Assembly: GCF_002127325.2 (NCBI RefSeq)
Contig: NC_035433.2
Coordinates: 141,328,760-141,392,759 of the forward strand
Reading direction: 5' to 3'
DNA from: Helianthus annuus
Lineage: Eukaryota; Streptophyta; Magnoliopsida; Asterales; Asteraceae
Length of the DNA: 64,000 nt
Shown here: positions 9,957-20,801 of the stretch, piece after piece
How the letters are laid out: each line of letters starts with the position of its first letter
Position numbering within the stretch: position 1 is the first letter of the stretch
The notes under the pieces: generated by a model
What the model was told of the DNA's origin: nothing
Databases searched by the model: none
What the model saw: only the letters and a program-made list of their open reading frames with translations
Position numbers and translations under genes: made by a program

Positions 9957-12900
9957 ATGAATCCGAGTTGGTGGGGAAGTCCGGCTCCAGACAGTGGAAA
10001 ATACATGAATACTAGTCAATCTCCATCATGGGACGAATCTCCGGTATCTACATCCTCACAAACAAATGCCACTCCAGCTGGTCAATGGGCGTTTGTTTCA
10101 AATCAAACTCCGAGTATTCAAAGTCTTCTTCTAAGCGAAAGTGAAACCGGAAGTTTGAACAGGCCTCCAAAGTTGATGCATCTTCATGAATATCCAGGAT
10201 GGGTTGATCGTTTCCATACATACATTCTTGGTCAAAATACAGAGTTGTGGTTACGATTCATTACGGAATTCGATCAAACTATCGAGGTTGCTGCTTCTTC
10301 GACAGCTACATTTGCCGATCTTCCTGATGAACAAAAGAAGACGTATGACTTAGAAAAGAAAGCATACGCTATCCTCACTCAAGCACTGAGCAAGGATATT
10401 TATCATCAGTTCGTCAGTTTCAAGACTACGAAGAAGTTGTGGGATGCATTGAAGACAAGAGGAGTAGGTAATGAAGCCACACGTCAACTACGACGAGATC
10501 TACTGAAGAAAGAATTTGATGGCTTCACATGTATGGATAAGGAGTCCTTGGGAGATATGACAAGCCGTTTCTATCACCTGCTTACTGAGCTGACCAACTT
10601 TGAAGTCACAACGACTCCAACAGAGGTGGTAAAGAAATTTGCTGATGCATTGCCTCCTCAATGGAATAACTTTCTGGAAATCTTGAAGTATAACGGAACG
10701 TTGAGAACTACAAATATCAACGATTTCGTGCAGCTTCTGGAGAACAAGGATCAGGAAGAAACGTTGAAGGCAAAGAGAGTTGCAGTGCCACAGAATCCAG
10801 AGATGTATTATGGCACCTCCACTACTTCATCTGCAAAAGCTGGATCACATGCTCCACTTCAAACGGCGTTTGTCACAAGCACGGATATGTATGGCAATCC
10901 AGTGCAAGTTCCTGTAAAGCCGCCTCCAACCACAGATCTGTATGGAAATCCAATACAACCACCTCATCCTCCTCCTGCTCAACAACCTCAATATGCATGT
11001 TATGGAGGAACATCATCTGCTGCAGGTCAACAATCAAAGTCAAGTACAGTACAGCTCGACACGTCAAGCTTCTCTAAAATCAGTGTAGAAGTAGCTAAGG
11101 AACACATGGAGCTGCTTAACACTGTAGTGAGCGCGTACTGTGGGTTGATAGAAGGTCAGATTGGAAACATTAATCTGACACAAGAAGATTACAGGCAGAT
11201 TGATAAGGAGGAGATGGACTTGATGGACATCAAGTGGGCCTTTGCGAGTGCTGTGAGAAGAGCAAAGGATTGGATGGAAAGTACTGGAAGAACCAGCTTG
11301 GAAAGTAAGCGAGACACCAAGTATGGGTTCGATAAGCAAGCTGTTAAGTGCTTCAACTGTGGTGAACGGGGCCACTTTAAACGGGAATGTACAAAGCCAG
11401 CCCAGCACGGGAATCAAAACCCCTTCAGGAACCAAGGCAACCAGCAGAACAGAAACAATGATCGTACATTGGTGCCTGTCAACAACCAAACCAACCGAGC
11501 ACTTGCAGTTCAGGTGGATGAAGGTTGTGACTGGTCAATCCAGTTGGGTGGTGATGCTCCTGATGGAACAGCATGTTTTGCTCAGATTGTGAAGGAGCTG
11601 GTTCACACCAATGGTGGAGAATCTTCTGCCAGTGGTGATGAATCGTCTGAAGATGAAGACTCCTCTGGATACAGCAGGAGTGTTGATGAAGAATCATCCA
11701 ACTCTGGTGATGATCATGTGGGTGAGACATCTAATGTTTCGGATGATATTGACATTGATGAACTCTTGGGGGAAGCTGTAGCAGAAACTCAAAGAAGATC
11801 TATTCTGGTGGATCAAGCTGCTTACTCTTCGTCTTCTCTCCATTCAGCCTTTATGGCTAATGTCGACGGTTCATCAAGTCAGGTATGTGTCGATGAACCC
11901 ACTGCTGTTAATTGTGATGAATGTGCTAGGTTGCATGCTAGATGTGCTGATCTTGAGAAAAGTATGTCTGAGTTGCAAGGCAAACATGATGCTTTACAAG
12001 CTAGTTTGTTTGACTTGCAAGACAAACATACTACTGTGAATGAGAATTTGAGTGACTTGCAAAGTAAGCATGACGCTTTGCAAGAAAAATATGATGTGAC
12101 CTTTCTCCACAATCAGAAGTTGACTGTGGATCTCTCTAAATGCACAGAAGCCAACATGTTTTATGAAAACCATGAAAAAGAATTTAAGTCAGTAATTGAA
12201 ACATTAAAGAAGGATAAAACTGAACTGACTAAAATGGTTTCAAGAAAACAAACTGATATTAATTTGTATATATCTCGCCTTGAGAGTATGCAAAAAGAGA
12301 TGGCTTGTGTGAAAACCGAAAGTGATGCGATCCAACTCAAGCTAGACAGTTATTTGAGTTCTAGCTATGTGTTAGATCACATCATTGACGTTCAGAAGGA
12401 AAAGAGAGATGTCACATGCATTGGCTACAAGAAGTGTCCACCACCAGTGAGACATAATTATGATGCCATGCCTGATGAAGAGGACAGGGTTTTCTTTGAA
12501 CCTACTGTGCCTCTAGATGTTAAGGAGTTTGCTGCAGGACTCGGATACCAAAAGGAAGTATCCTCAGATTCAGATGTGTCAGCAGATACATTTGTGAGTG
12601 CTGAACAGAATCAAGATCCTCCAGTTGTGATTGAGGATGCTGATTCGTCTGATGATGAATCTGACGATACTGTCCCAGCAAAGTCTGATGCGGTAGTCAA
12701 AAATGAGGACATACCTCTTGAGAATCACATTCTATGTGATCCCCCTGTTCAACCCGCTAAGACTGTTGCAACTGAGTCCTCATCTGCAGGAGAGCCGGAG
12801 AGTGTGAATTTGCTGTACACTCTAGTTGGTGATGATAAAATTTACTCAGACAAAGATTTTCCCATTAAGAATGTTAATCAATCCTTAATCTGCAAAGTCT

Positions 12901-13745
12901 TTGAGAATTCGACGAGTAAGTTCTTGGGAAAGGCAGGACCTAAAGTTACAGTCACCCAGTGTCCTCCAATCCCAAAGGCTGAAGTTCGAAAGCAATTTGG
13001 CAACAAGAAATTGCCAACAGTGCCAACACAGCAAAATCACACCAAACCCAAAGGTAAAGCACCGGCTCCAGTGCAAAAGAAGCCGAACCAAAAGAAGAAG
13101 AAGAATGTTAACTTTGTGAAATCGACGGGAACAGACAAAATTGAGAAGTTTGAAAATCAATCTAACTTAGATTTTGTCAAGAAAGCTTTTGTCGAGAAAA
13201 GAAATGAACCAAGTAGTTCAAAACCTAGTACCTCGGGTTCACAAAGTTCAACATCATCGGCTAGACGATCACATGATTCTTCGGGGTTTGTAGAACGAAG
13301 ATCATGTTTTGAGTGTGGAACCATTGGGCACATTATTAGAAACTGCCCATATCTTCATAAGCAGAAAGGAAAGGTTGATGATCCCCGTGGTAAGACTGAC
13401 CGTAAGCCATCTGTTTCCACAAAACAAGATCCCCGACTTGTAAAAGAAAGGGAAAAGAAACAGAAACGGCAACAGGTCAAGAAAATTGAAAAAGCGATTA
13501 AAACCGATGTGGTTCATAAACAATCTGTTGTTGTAAAACCAGAAAATTCTAAAACTTCAAATCATCAAGAAGTTAAAATTTTAAAGAAAAACACTGGTGA
13601 AACCAAACAGACTTGGAAACCAAAAACGGTTGTTGAATCAGGGGGACCATCACAATTCACCAACCATCAAAGACAAGAAGTTATTGTCATTGATGAAAAT
13701 GGAAGACCCAAGACCACAATGGCTTGGGTCCCCATCTCCAACTAA
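9957..13745 (+). CDS. SIRE copia Gag, unusually long, two zinc knuckles
   Basis: 1262 residues of capsid/nucleocapsid protein. Order: disordered N-terminus; a UBN2-type gag domain (about residues 110-270); a Pro/Gln-rich linker; a CCHC knuckle starting CFNCGERGHFKREC (residue 465); an acidic Ser-rich region; a coiled coil with repeated LQ-KHDALQ heptads (about 660-800); another acidic region; a lysine-rich part; and a second CCHC knuckle starting CFECGTIGHIIRNC (residue 1117). Typical copia Gags are far shorter with one knuckle. The frame ends at TAA 13743-13745. Pol continues in the same frame after a second stop, TGA at 13752-13754. The start Met follows the leader repeats directly. The frame is fully open, so it may still be translated. 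Confidence 0.88.
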   Translation: MNPSWWGSPAPDSGKYMNTSQSPSWDESPVSTSSQTNATPAGQWAFVSNQTPSIQSLLLSESETGSLNRPPKLMHLHEYPGWVDRFHTYILGQNTELWLRFITEFDQTIEVAASSTATFADLPDEQKKTYDLEKKAYAILTQALSKDIYHQFVSFKTTKKLWDALKTRGVGNEATRQLRRDLLKKEFDGFTCMDKESLGDMTSRFYHLLTELTNFEVTTTPTEVVKKFADALPPQWNNFLEILKYNGTLRTTNINDFVQLLENKDQEETLKAKRVAVPQNPEMYYGTSTTSSAKAGSHAPLQTAFVTSTDMYGNPVQVPVKPPPTTDLYGNPIQPPHPPPAQQPQYACYGGTSSAAGQQSKSSTVQLDTSSFSKISVEVAKEHMELLNTVVSAYCGLIEGQIGNINLTQEDYRQIDKEEMDLMDIKWAFASAVRRAKDWMESTGRTSLESKRDTKYGFDKQAVKCFNCGERGHFKRECTKPAQHGNQNPFRNQGNQQNRNNDRTLVPVNNQTNRALAVQVDEGCDWSIQLGGDAPDGTACFAQIVKELVHTNGGESSASGDESSEDEDSSGYSRSVDEESSNSGDDHVGETSNVSDDIDIDELLGEAVAETQRRSILVDQAAYSSSSLHSAFMANVDGSSSQVCVDEPTAVNCDECARLHARCADLEKSMSELQGKHDALQASLFDLQDKHTTVNENLSDLQSKHDALQEKYDVTFLHNQKLTVDLSKCTEANMFYENHEKEFKSVIETLKKDKTELTKMVSRKQTDINLYISRLESMQKEMACVKTESDAIQLKLDSYLSSSYVLDHIIDVQKEKRDVTCIGYKKCPPPVRHNYDAMPDEEDRVFFEPTVPLDVKEFAAGLGYQKEVSSDSDVSADTFVSAEQNQDPPVVIEDADSSDDESDDTVPAKSDAVVKNEDIPLENHILCDPPVQPAKTVATESSSAGEPESVNLLYTLVGDDKIYSDKDFPIKNVNQSLICKVFENSTSKFLGKAGPKVTVTQCPPIPKAEVRKQFGNKKLPTVPTQQNHTKPKGKAPAPVQKKPNQKKKKNVNFVKSTGTDKIEKFENQSNLDFVKKAFVEKRNEPSSSKPSTSGSQSSTSSARRSHDSSGFVERRSCFECGTIGHIIRNCPYLHKQKGKVDDPRGKTDRKPSVSTKQDPRLVKEREKKQKRQQVKKIEKAIKTDVVHKQSVVVKPENSKTSNHQEVKILKKNTGETKQTWKPKTVVESGGPSQFTNHQRQEVIVIDENGRPKTTMAWVPISN

Positions 13746-13760
13746 TTCATTTGAGTTCAT

Positions 13761-16700
13761 GTGCAGGGTGCTTCAGGAGGAACTATCAGTAGTCATTGGA
13801 TTGTTGATAGTGGGGCATCCAGGCACATGACAGGCGACATGAAGCTTCTCTACGACGTTAAATCTATTAGAGGAGGTTATGTTGCTTTTGCTGGAGATAA
13901 AGGTGGATACATAACGGGTGAAGGAATGATATCTAACGGGATTGTCAGCTTTGACAAGATCAATTTTGTGCAACAACTTGATCACAATCTTCTTAGTGTT
14001 TCTCAAATTTGTGACAAGAAATTTTCAGTCCACTTTGATGCTAATGGATGTTATGTGCTGAAACCCGGCTTCAAAATTCCAAAAGAATGGATTCTCTTGT
14101 CGGCTCCAAGGATAAATGATTTGTACGTCCTTGACATGAGCCAGGCTATTACTACGTCTGCACAAGCAACTTGTTTCGTTTCCAAAGCCACAGAAAAAGA
14201 CACTATCTCTTGGCACAGACGAATGGGTCACATTCACTTACGCAAAATGAATCATTTGGTTTCAAATGAATTGGTGAATGGTGTTCCCCTCAAAAATTTC
14301 CATCTTCAAGACATCTGTGTTTCGTGCCAGAAAGGAAAGCAAACAAAGAAGAAGCACCCTACAAAGAAGATCAACACAGTGGCAGTTCCTCTTGAACGTT
14401 TGCACATGGATTTGTTCGGTCCTGTCAAGCACAAGAGTATTCGGGGTGATCAATACTGCCTCGTGGTTACTGATGATTATTCAAGATTTTCTTGGGTTGC
14501 GTTCATGGCACACAAGAGTGAAACCTTTGGCATTATCAAAAACTTGATCATTCAGATTGAGAATTTGTATAAGTTGAAGGTTAGGCGGATACGTAGCGAC
14601 AATGGTACTGAATTTAAGAATCATTCCATGATGGAGTTCTGCACTTCAAAAGGTATTCTTCATGAGTTTAGTGCAGCTTATACTCCTCAACAGAATGGTG
14701 TCGCTGAACGTAAGAACCGCACATTGATCGAGACTGCTAGGACAATGTTGGTAGAGTCACAGTTACCCATTCCATTCTGGACTGAAGCTGTGGCCTCTGC
14801 ATGTTACACATTGAACAGAGTCCTTACAGTCAAAAGACACAACAAGACCTGCTTTGAGCTTCTTCAAAAACGGAAACCAGATTTGTCTTATCTCGAACCG
14901 TTTGGAGCTCCATGCACAATCATCGATCCTAATGGAAAGTTTGGGGCAAGAGCAATTGATGGATACTTTCTTGGGTATGCCACCCCTAACTTACGAGTCT
15001 GGAATCTAGAGACTAAAAGGGTTGAAGAATGGTCTGAGGTCAGAGTACAAAGGCACACCTTGCCAGTCAAAAATCCGGGTCAACCTTGGATGTTTGAGTA
15101 CGATGACTTCTTCAATTCGATCAATGTTGAAGCCGCTGAAGAAAATGCTGCGGCTAGGATGTTTTTCGAGAGTGACAATGCAACAGTTTCACCGGTGGTT
15201 CGTCCAATTCTTGTGAATCAAGAACCATCTTCTTCGGTGAACAATAATACTCTCAACAATGAGGATTTTCATGATGCAAACGAATTGAACGAATCTTCAG
15301 AGGATGATGAATTTCTAGATGCAGATCAAGAAGCTCCTACAACAGCAGTTCATGGTACTTCAGAGGGTACTCCTCCAGTGGAAACACATAGAACAGCTGA
15401 GACTACTGCATCATCCTCTTCGTCAATTCCGGGTCTTGAATTGGTTGTTGATCTTAATCTTAACAACCTGGGTATAAATGTTCCAGTTCCAGACAATCCA
15501 GAAACAAGGATTCATAATACCCATCCTCAACAAAACATCATTGGAAATGTGCAAAGTGGCGTACAAACAAGAAACATGTTGCGAAACAACAACAATGCAG
15601 GCTTGTATGCAGCTATTCGAGAATCCGGGCAACAAAACGACTGGTCCTTCGCGTGTTATGTCTCACAAGAAGAACCAAGAACGTGGAAAGAAGCCTTGAA
15701 AGATAATGCTTGGGTTGAAGCAATGCAGGAAGAACTGCAACAATTCCAGAAGCTGGGTGTCTGGAAACTTGTAGAGAAACCTGCTGGATACAAGAAGATT
15801 GGTACCCGTTGGGTTTTCAAATGCAAAAAGGATGACCGCGGAGTTGTTATCCGAAACAAAGCTCGTTTAGTCGTTCAGGGTTTTCGTCAGATTGAAGGGA
15901 TCGACTACAACGAAGTCTATGCACCAGTGGCACGTCTCGAAGCAATTCGAATCTTTCTAGCCTATGCGTCCTTCAAAGGATTCAAGGTTTATCAGATGGA
16001 CGTGAAAAGTGCATTTTTACATGGTGTGGTTGAAGAAGAGGTGTACGTCGAACAGCCTCCAGGTTTTGAAGATCCTATCCATCCCGATCGGGTTTGGTTG
16101 CTCAACAAAGCTCTTTATGGTCTTCATCAAGCACCACGAGCTTGGTATGCAACCTTATCTCACTATCTGCTGGAGAACGGTTTTCGTAGAGGTCTTATCG
16201 ACTGTACTCTCTTCATCAAAGAACAAGATGGAGATCTTCTTCTGGTACAGGTATACGTTGATGACATTATTTTTGGTTCTACTAATGATGTCTTGTGTAG
16301 GGAATTCGAGCGCATTATGCAGGATAAATTCGAGATGAGTGCTATGGGGGAAATGACCTTCTTCTTGGGCCTACAAGTACAACAAACGGAGTCTGGGATA
16401 TTCATCCATCAGACTAAATATGTTGGTGACATCTTGAGCCGGTTCCAGATGTCTGATGCAACGCCCATTGGTACCCCATTGCCAACTAATCACGGAATTA
16501 CTCCAGACTTGAAGGGAGAAGCTGTTAGCCCTTCTATCTATCGCGCCATGATCGGATCTCTCATGTACCTCACAGCATCAAGGCCAGACATAATGTACCC
16601 AACGTGCCTGCTTGCTAGATATTAAGTTAACCCGAAGGCCTCACATCTTGCTGCTGTTAAAAGGATTTTTCGTTATTTGAAGGCGTACCCTGACACTGGT

Positions 16701-17201
16701 CTGTGGTACCCTAGGGATAATAACTTTGAATTGGTAGCTTTCAGTGATTCTGATTTTGGCGGATGCAAAATCGACGGCAAATCCACAACGGCTGGATGTC
16801 AGTTTTTAGGAAATCGCCTAGTCACATGGCAGTGCAAGAAGCAGACGTGTGTAGCTACATCAACATGCGAAGCTGAATACATTGCTGCCTCAAGTTGTTG
16901 CTCCCAAGTACTTTGGATTCAACAACAAATGCGGGACTACGGTTTTGAATTCCTAACTACTCCTATTTACGTTGATAATTCTGCTGCTTTAGATATCACT
17001 AGAAATCCTGTGCAGCATTCAAAGACCAAACACATCGAAATCAAATATCACTTCATACGTGATTGCTTTGAGAAAAGGCTAATCGATGTTGTTAAGGTCC
17101 ACACCGATGACCAACGTGCCGACTTATTTACCAAAGCTTTTGACAAATCAAGATTTGACTTTTTATTATTGGTAAACGGCATTAAGGTCAAGCAAGAGTA
17201 A
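13761..17201 (+). pseudogene. SIRE copia Pol (protease, integrase, RT, RNase H), one premature stop
   Basis: This is in the same frame as gag. Order: aspartic protease with [14 protein letters not shown] (from about 13799); GAG-pre-integrase zinc region with HRRMGHIH and CVSCQKGK; integrase core with catalytic residues in [14 protein letters not shown] and [11 protein letters not shown] with [11 protein letters not shown] and the active site YVDDIIFGS (about 16255); and RNase H with DSDFGGCKIDGKSTT, CEAEYIAASSC and the KHIEIKYHFIRD end. A TAA at 16623-16625, one change from a Gln codon, separates RT from RNase H. The frame is otherwise open to 17201. No envelope-like ORF follows. A 13745-13760 spacer with stops separates it from gag. 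Confidence 0.9.
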
Positions 17202-19090
17202 AACCAACATCGGAAAATCATTTTTGTAAATACCTTTGTGTTTTTAAATTTATCTTAGTTTGTTGATTTTAGGGGGAGTAAATCCAAAAATCGGAAAATC
17301 CAAAAACATCGAAAAATTCAAAAACACAAAAACAATAGAAAAACAAAAATGAGTTTCCTGGCGAGCAAAAGAGAAAATGATAGTACATCAGTGGTCTATC
17401 CAAACCTCTTTAAACCTTAAATGCAAAACGATAAGCAGCTCTATATAAGATGTATCGGTAGGCTCACAATCATTTTAAAGTGTGCAGGGTGATATAAATC
17501 TTAATCGACTGAAGATCAGGTGGGAACCATTCATTGGCATATGGTCTTAGTACCGAAATTTCGTTTGATAGATTGCCGAGGTTCTGAGATATTCGGTCTT
17601 TATGCTGCTTATCATCTGGGTATCATGGTTGTATCTTTTACCGAAAAATAACGGGGACGCAAGTCTAGATCTTCCATGATACTATACATACGTGTACATA
17701 TTGCATACTGCATTCGACCTCAATAAGTGATAAACAATCACATGTCCATTTCAAATAAGTGATAAAATATCACATTTATCCGGGTGTCAAGTTCGTCTCT
17801 CTGCTGTACGGAAGTACTGACCTGTTCACGGACTTGCACCTGTGCCCTCATGCATACGAAAATCAAGTTCCTCATCAATAAGTGATTATATCACATAGGA
17901 CTTGTTTTCAAATCAAAATAAGTGAGTATCTCACAATTTATACGGTCAAACAGATGATAATCGGTATACTCACCGGTAAGATGAACTCTCGTGCATACCT
18001 TGATACGGGAATGTGTCGTGATGTGGATGAACACCGGTCGGTAAGTATAAATCATACATTAACGTATCCTCTAAACATGATTACATCTGATAAGTTGAGC
18101 TTAAGTGGACAACAATACCGATAATTGTTATAGGATGCTTATCTTAATGTTAACTAACTGAACAACAAGAGTGTTTTGGCATGACCGTACACTGATATGA
18201 TTCTCTTACCCTCGAAACTCGCAAAAAGAATGTTTGTGTATATTTATTTACTGCTTAACCTTTATTAGTTCTTTTAAACAGTTTCATCGTTTGGTGCATA
18301 TCAGCACGACATTAGCGGTGATGTCGTTTGATAACACTCAAAGGATTTTAAATTGTTGTCTTTTAATTTCAAAAATACCAAAAAGATTTTAGGCTTGTTT
18401 TAATATAAACTTTATAAAAGCCAAAAAGATTTTATTTCTGCTTTATTTTCGATCGTACGATGTTGGAGCTCAAGTCTTCGTTACCTGAAACCTGACTGAA
18501 AACCGAACTGACTAAATCTCCATAAACGGTCGAAATTTGCATGTTTTGAAAGTTAAAAACTAAAATTGACAAATTTTATTAAACTTTCAAACTGTCGGAC
18601 GGTGTTTGATTATGACATGGTCATTCGTGTGTCATTTGTTTATACTATATTCCAAGCAATTGTTCTCATTACGCGTTTAGATTTCTTGCATGTGCAGATT
18701 CTAAAGGCTAGGAGAACATGGTCGTTGACGAGCTTTGGAATGAAGACACGAAGGCACTCAATGAATGAAGATGATCGAGTTGCCGCTGGCCATCATCATC
18801 ACCTCGAAGGATCTTACTTCATAAAGTTAAAGTATTTCACGAGCATAACTCAAGGGGGAGCTTATGTTAAGGGGGAGTTTGTCAACACACTTCCTACATG
18901 ATACGGGTAGTTTGTTGATACACTTTCTACTTTCAAGACGTGAAGACTTTGAAGACCCTCCGACATTGAAGACATGATAGGACATCAGAGTCTTGAAGAC
19001 TTGAAGACCAAAGACCGTCGAAGTTCAAGACGAGTCTACACTTTTAGAAGAACAAGACAAAGATTAGAGATCAAAGACAAAGCTACAGCC
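17202..19090 (+). other. SIRE 3' non-coding region with extra polypurine-like tracts
   Basis: About 1.9 kb without a convincing ORF, where some SIRE relatives carry an envelope-like gene. AGGGGGAG tracts occur at 17271, 18853 and about 18869 in addition to the real polypurine tract at 19091. The one near 18869 is followed by TTTGTCAACAC, an imperfect echo of the true tract-LTR junction. The hairpin array at 17722-17934 lies here. Confidence 0.7.
17722..17934 (+). ncRNA. Four AATAAGTGA hairpin motifs in SIRE 3' region (candidate RNA structure)
   Basis: AATAAGTGA starts four small hairpins. The stems are GTGAT/ATCAC at 17727-17741, 17759-17773 and 17882-17894, and GTGAG/CTCAC at 17922-17934. 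The fourth stem replaces the T-A closing pair with G-C, so pairing is kept while sequence changes. Loops are 3-5 nt. This suggests RNA-level selection, perhaps for packaging or 3' processing. It is a cis structure, not a known ncRNA class. Confidence 0.45.
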
Positions 19091-19100
19091 AAGGGGGAGT
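19091..19100 (+). other. SIRE polypurine tract
   Basis: AAGGGGGAGT ends one base before the 3' LTR and is the expected primer for plus-strand synthesis. Confidence 0.85.
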
Positions 19101-19101
19101 T

Positions 19102-19738
19102 TGTTGGTGCACTTGTGTCTGTACTTTGTCTGTATTCGGTCTGATATAAACGATGTCCTGATTTGTATTGTAAGTTGACCAAGTCAACCATCCTCCGGTT
19201 TGACTTGGACAACAGTTGAAAGATGTTCTGATCGAAGGATAGCCTCGAAGGATACACCTGATCCTTCGAGGTGATCGAAAGATATGGTTCGACCATGGTT
19301 CGACCATTAGACCTCGAAGGATGATCCTTCGAGGTCCATGCTGATCTTTCGTGTAACATGTGGTCGACAGATGATCCTTCGGACCATCTGTCGAATCCTT
19401 CGAGCAGACCTGCTGAGCTGGGTATATATACCCATGCATGTGTTGAGTGTTAGTTAGTTCTGCCATTTTCACACACCCGAGAGATAGAAGCTTAGAGAGC
19501 ATTCTGCCCAGAACTCACTCACACACTTAGAGAGTTTATAGAACACTTCTGTAAACATTGAGCTTGTAACCGAAACCCTCATTGCATTAATACGACTAGT
19601 GTTAATCGGTGAATCTTTGTGTGTTTGTTTCTCTACTTGCTACTAACTCGGTTTGCTTGCTAGCTTGGATTCCGCACTCGCTAGTAGGTTTGTCTAACAA
19701 GGTTTAGGTTCGTAATCCTCCGCGAAAAGGGACCTACA
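19102..19738 (+). repeat. 3' LTR of SIRE copia
   Basis: 637 bp, TGTTGG to CCTACA, the same length as the 5' LTR and with no difference that I noticed. It is followed by the duplication ACTTG, after which LINE sequence resumes. Confidence 0.95.
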
Positions 19739-19743
19739 ACTTG

Positions 19744-20275
19744 ACTGAACATAAAAGTCTCCGAATCCTGTAATTTAGTTTCTTGTATAGCGAGAAAGTG
19801 AATACCATAGCTGGTCTTAAGCCCTCGAATGCAATCTGACTTTCTGTTGTTCCGCACCCCCCTTAAATTAACAGATAAACAATTCATCTCGAACTATTGT
19901 GCACACCTTCATCAACAATGACCTGCTCAACAGCAGATTCGAAACCGTTTAGTTTAGATTGACCCCAATTATCCCACCTGTATCGTAGCCGCAACTTCTT
20001 CTCTAAAGGGAAAAACTGGGTCACCATCAACTCGATCTTGCCTCGACGTTTGTGAACCACCCCCAGCCTCCGAATCAGGGACCCTACTTACCTGAGCTTC
20101 ATTGTTGACCGCCGGTTCAGTACATACCTCCTCTTCGATACCAGAGTTTACCCTGACAGGTGTATTCAAATCCAGAGGTTCAAAATTAAAGCTGATCGGT
20201 GCATAAAAAAGTCTTTGGGTAGGGCCTTGGACCGACCCAATAGACGGTGGGCTACGCTCACATCAGACCTAAAAA
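19744..20275 (-). pseudogene. LINE 5' part: ORF1 end and start of ORF2 endonuclease
   Basis: This continues the LINE from 8475. ORF2 starts at ATG 19885-19887 and reads MNCLSVNLRGVRNN then FLAIQETKL, the first endonuclease motif with its catalytic Glu, up to the SIRE junction. Upstream lies the end of ORF1 (about 19884-20275), a low-complexity tail including FYAPISFNFEPLDLNTPV and, in a shifted frame, LRLRYRWDNWGQSKLNGFES. The ORF1 stop TGA (19884-19886) overlaps the ORF2 ATG as ATGA, a reinitiation-type junction. The rest of ORF1 and the 5' UTR are missing, so the LINE was 5' truncated near 20275. Confidence 0.75.
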
Positions 20276-20801
20276 AAGTTTTGTGGTTAAAAGGATATAA
20301 TTTCTCAAATCTCAATGTAACAATCCAGTCGTAATCTTGCTTCTAAAGAGACATGAACTATCATGATTAATGCAATAAGTTAATGACACATGGGTAGATC
20401 TAAAAGAGCCAATTCATGTGATTAGATAAGGAAAGTGAAAGTTTTTTTTTTTTGGCGTAATGGTATTAAATAAGGTGTTGGATAATACTTTGTCTTTCTA
20501 TATGGTAACTGGTAAGGGCTCAAATTTTATTGATAACGAAAATTAAGGTGATAAAACAAGTGATTTTTGATTAAGATAGAGGTGAAAGAACAAGATGGTG
20601 ATGGGTCTATAAAATGGATTACCTACGTGGCTACGTGATCAAAACACATTTCTTCGTAATCCAACAGGTCAGAAAGCGTCAGCTCAACCTTTCTTGATTA
20701 TATAATAATTAACACCAAGCATCATTTTTTATTGTTTGTATATGCTATGCAATTTTTGGTCTTATCCATATATTGAAGTGTTAAAAGATGAATTTCTGTC
20801 A
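20276..20801. other. Intergenic DNA, nothing recognised
   Basis: AT-rich with no coding, TIR or repeat structure visible by eye between the two LINE fragments. Confidence 0.5.

Larger units (their letters stand above)
8476..19738 (+). mobile_element. Ty1-copia retrotransposon, SIRE lineage, near-complete and young
   Basis: An 11,263-bp element with two 637-bp LTRs that I could not distinguish by eye, flanked by a perfect 5-bp duplication ACTTG (8471-8475, 19739-19743). The order is LTR, tRNA-Met primer site, motif-rich leader, very long gag, PR-IN-RT-RNase H, long 3' non-coding region, polypurine tract, LTR. RT and gag features place it in the SIRE/Maximus group. It lies inside a LINE. Equal LTRs imply a recent insertion, but pol carries one premature stop (16623-16625), so this copy is probably not autonomous. 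Confidence 0.93.

Noticed and set aside
18566..18901. 111-codon frame near the SIRE 3' end as a possible envelope-like gene
   Set aside because: No signal peptide, transmembrane segment or coiled coil, and it runs across polypurine-like tracts. More likely chance.
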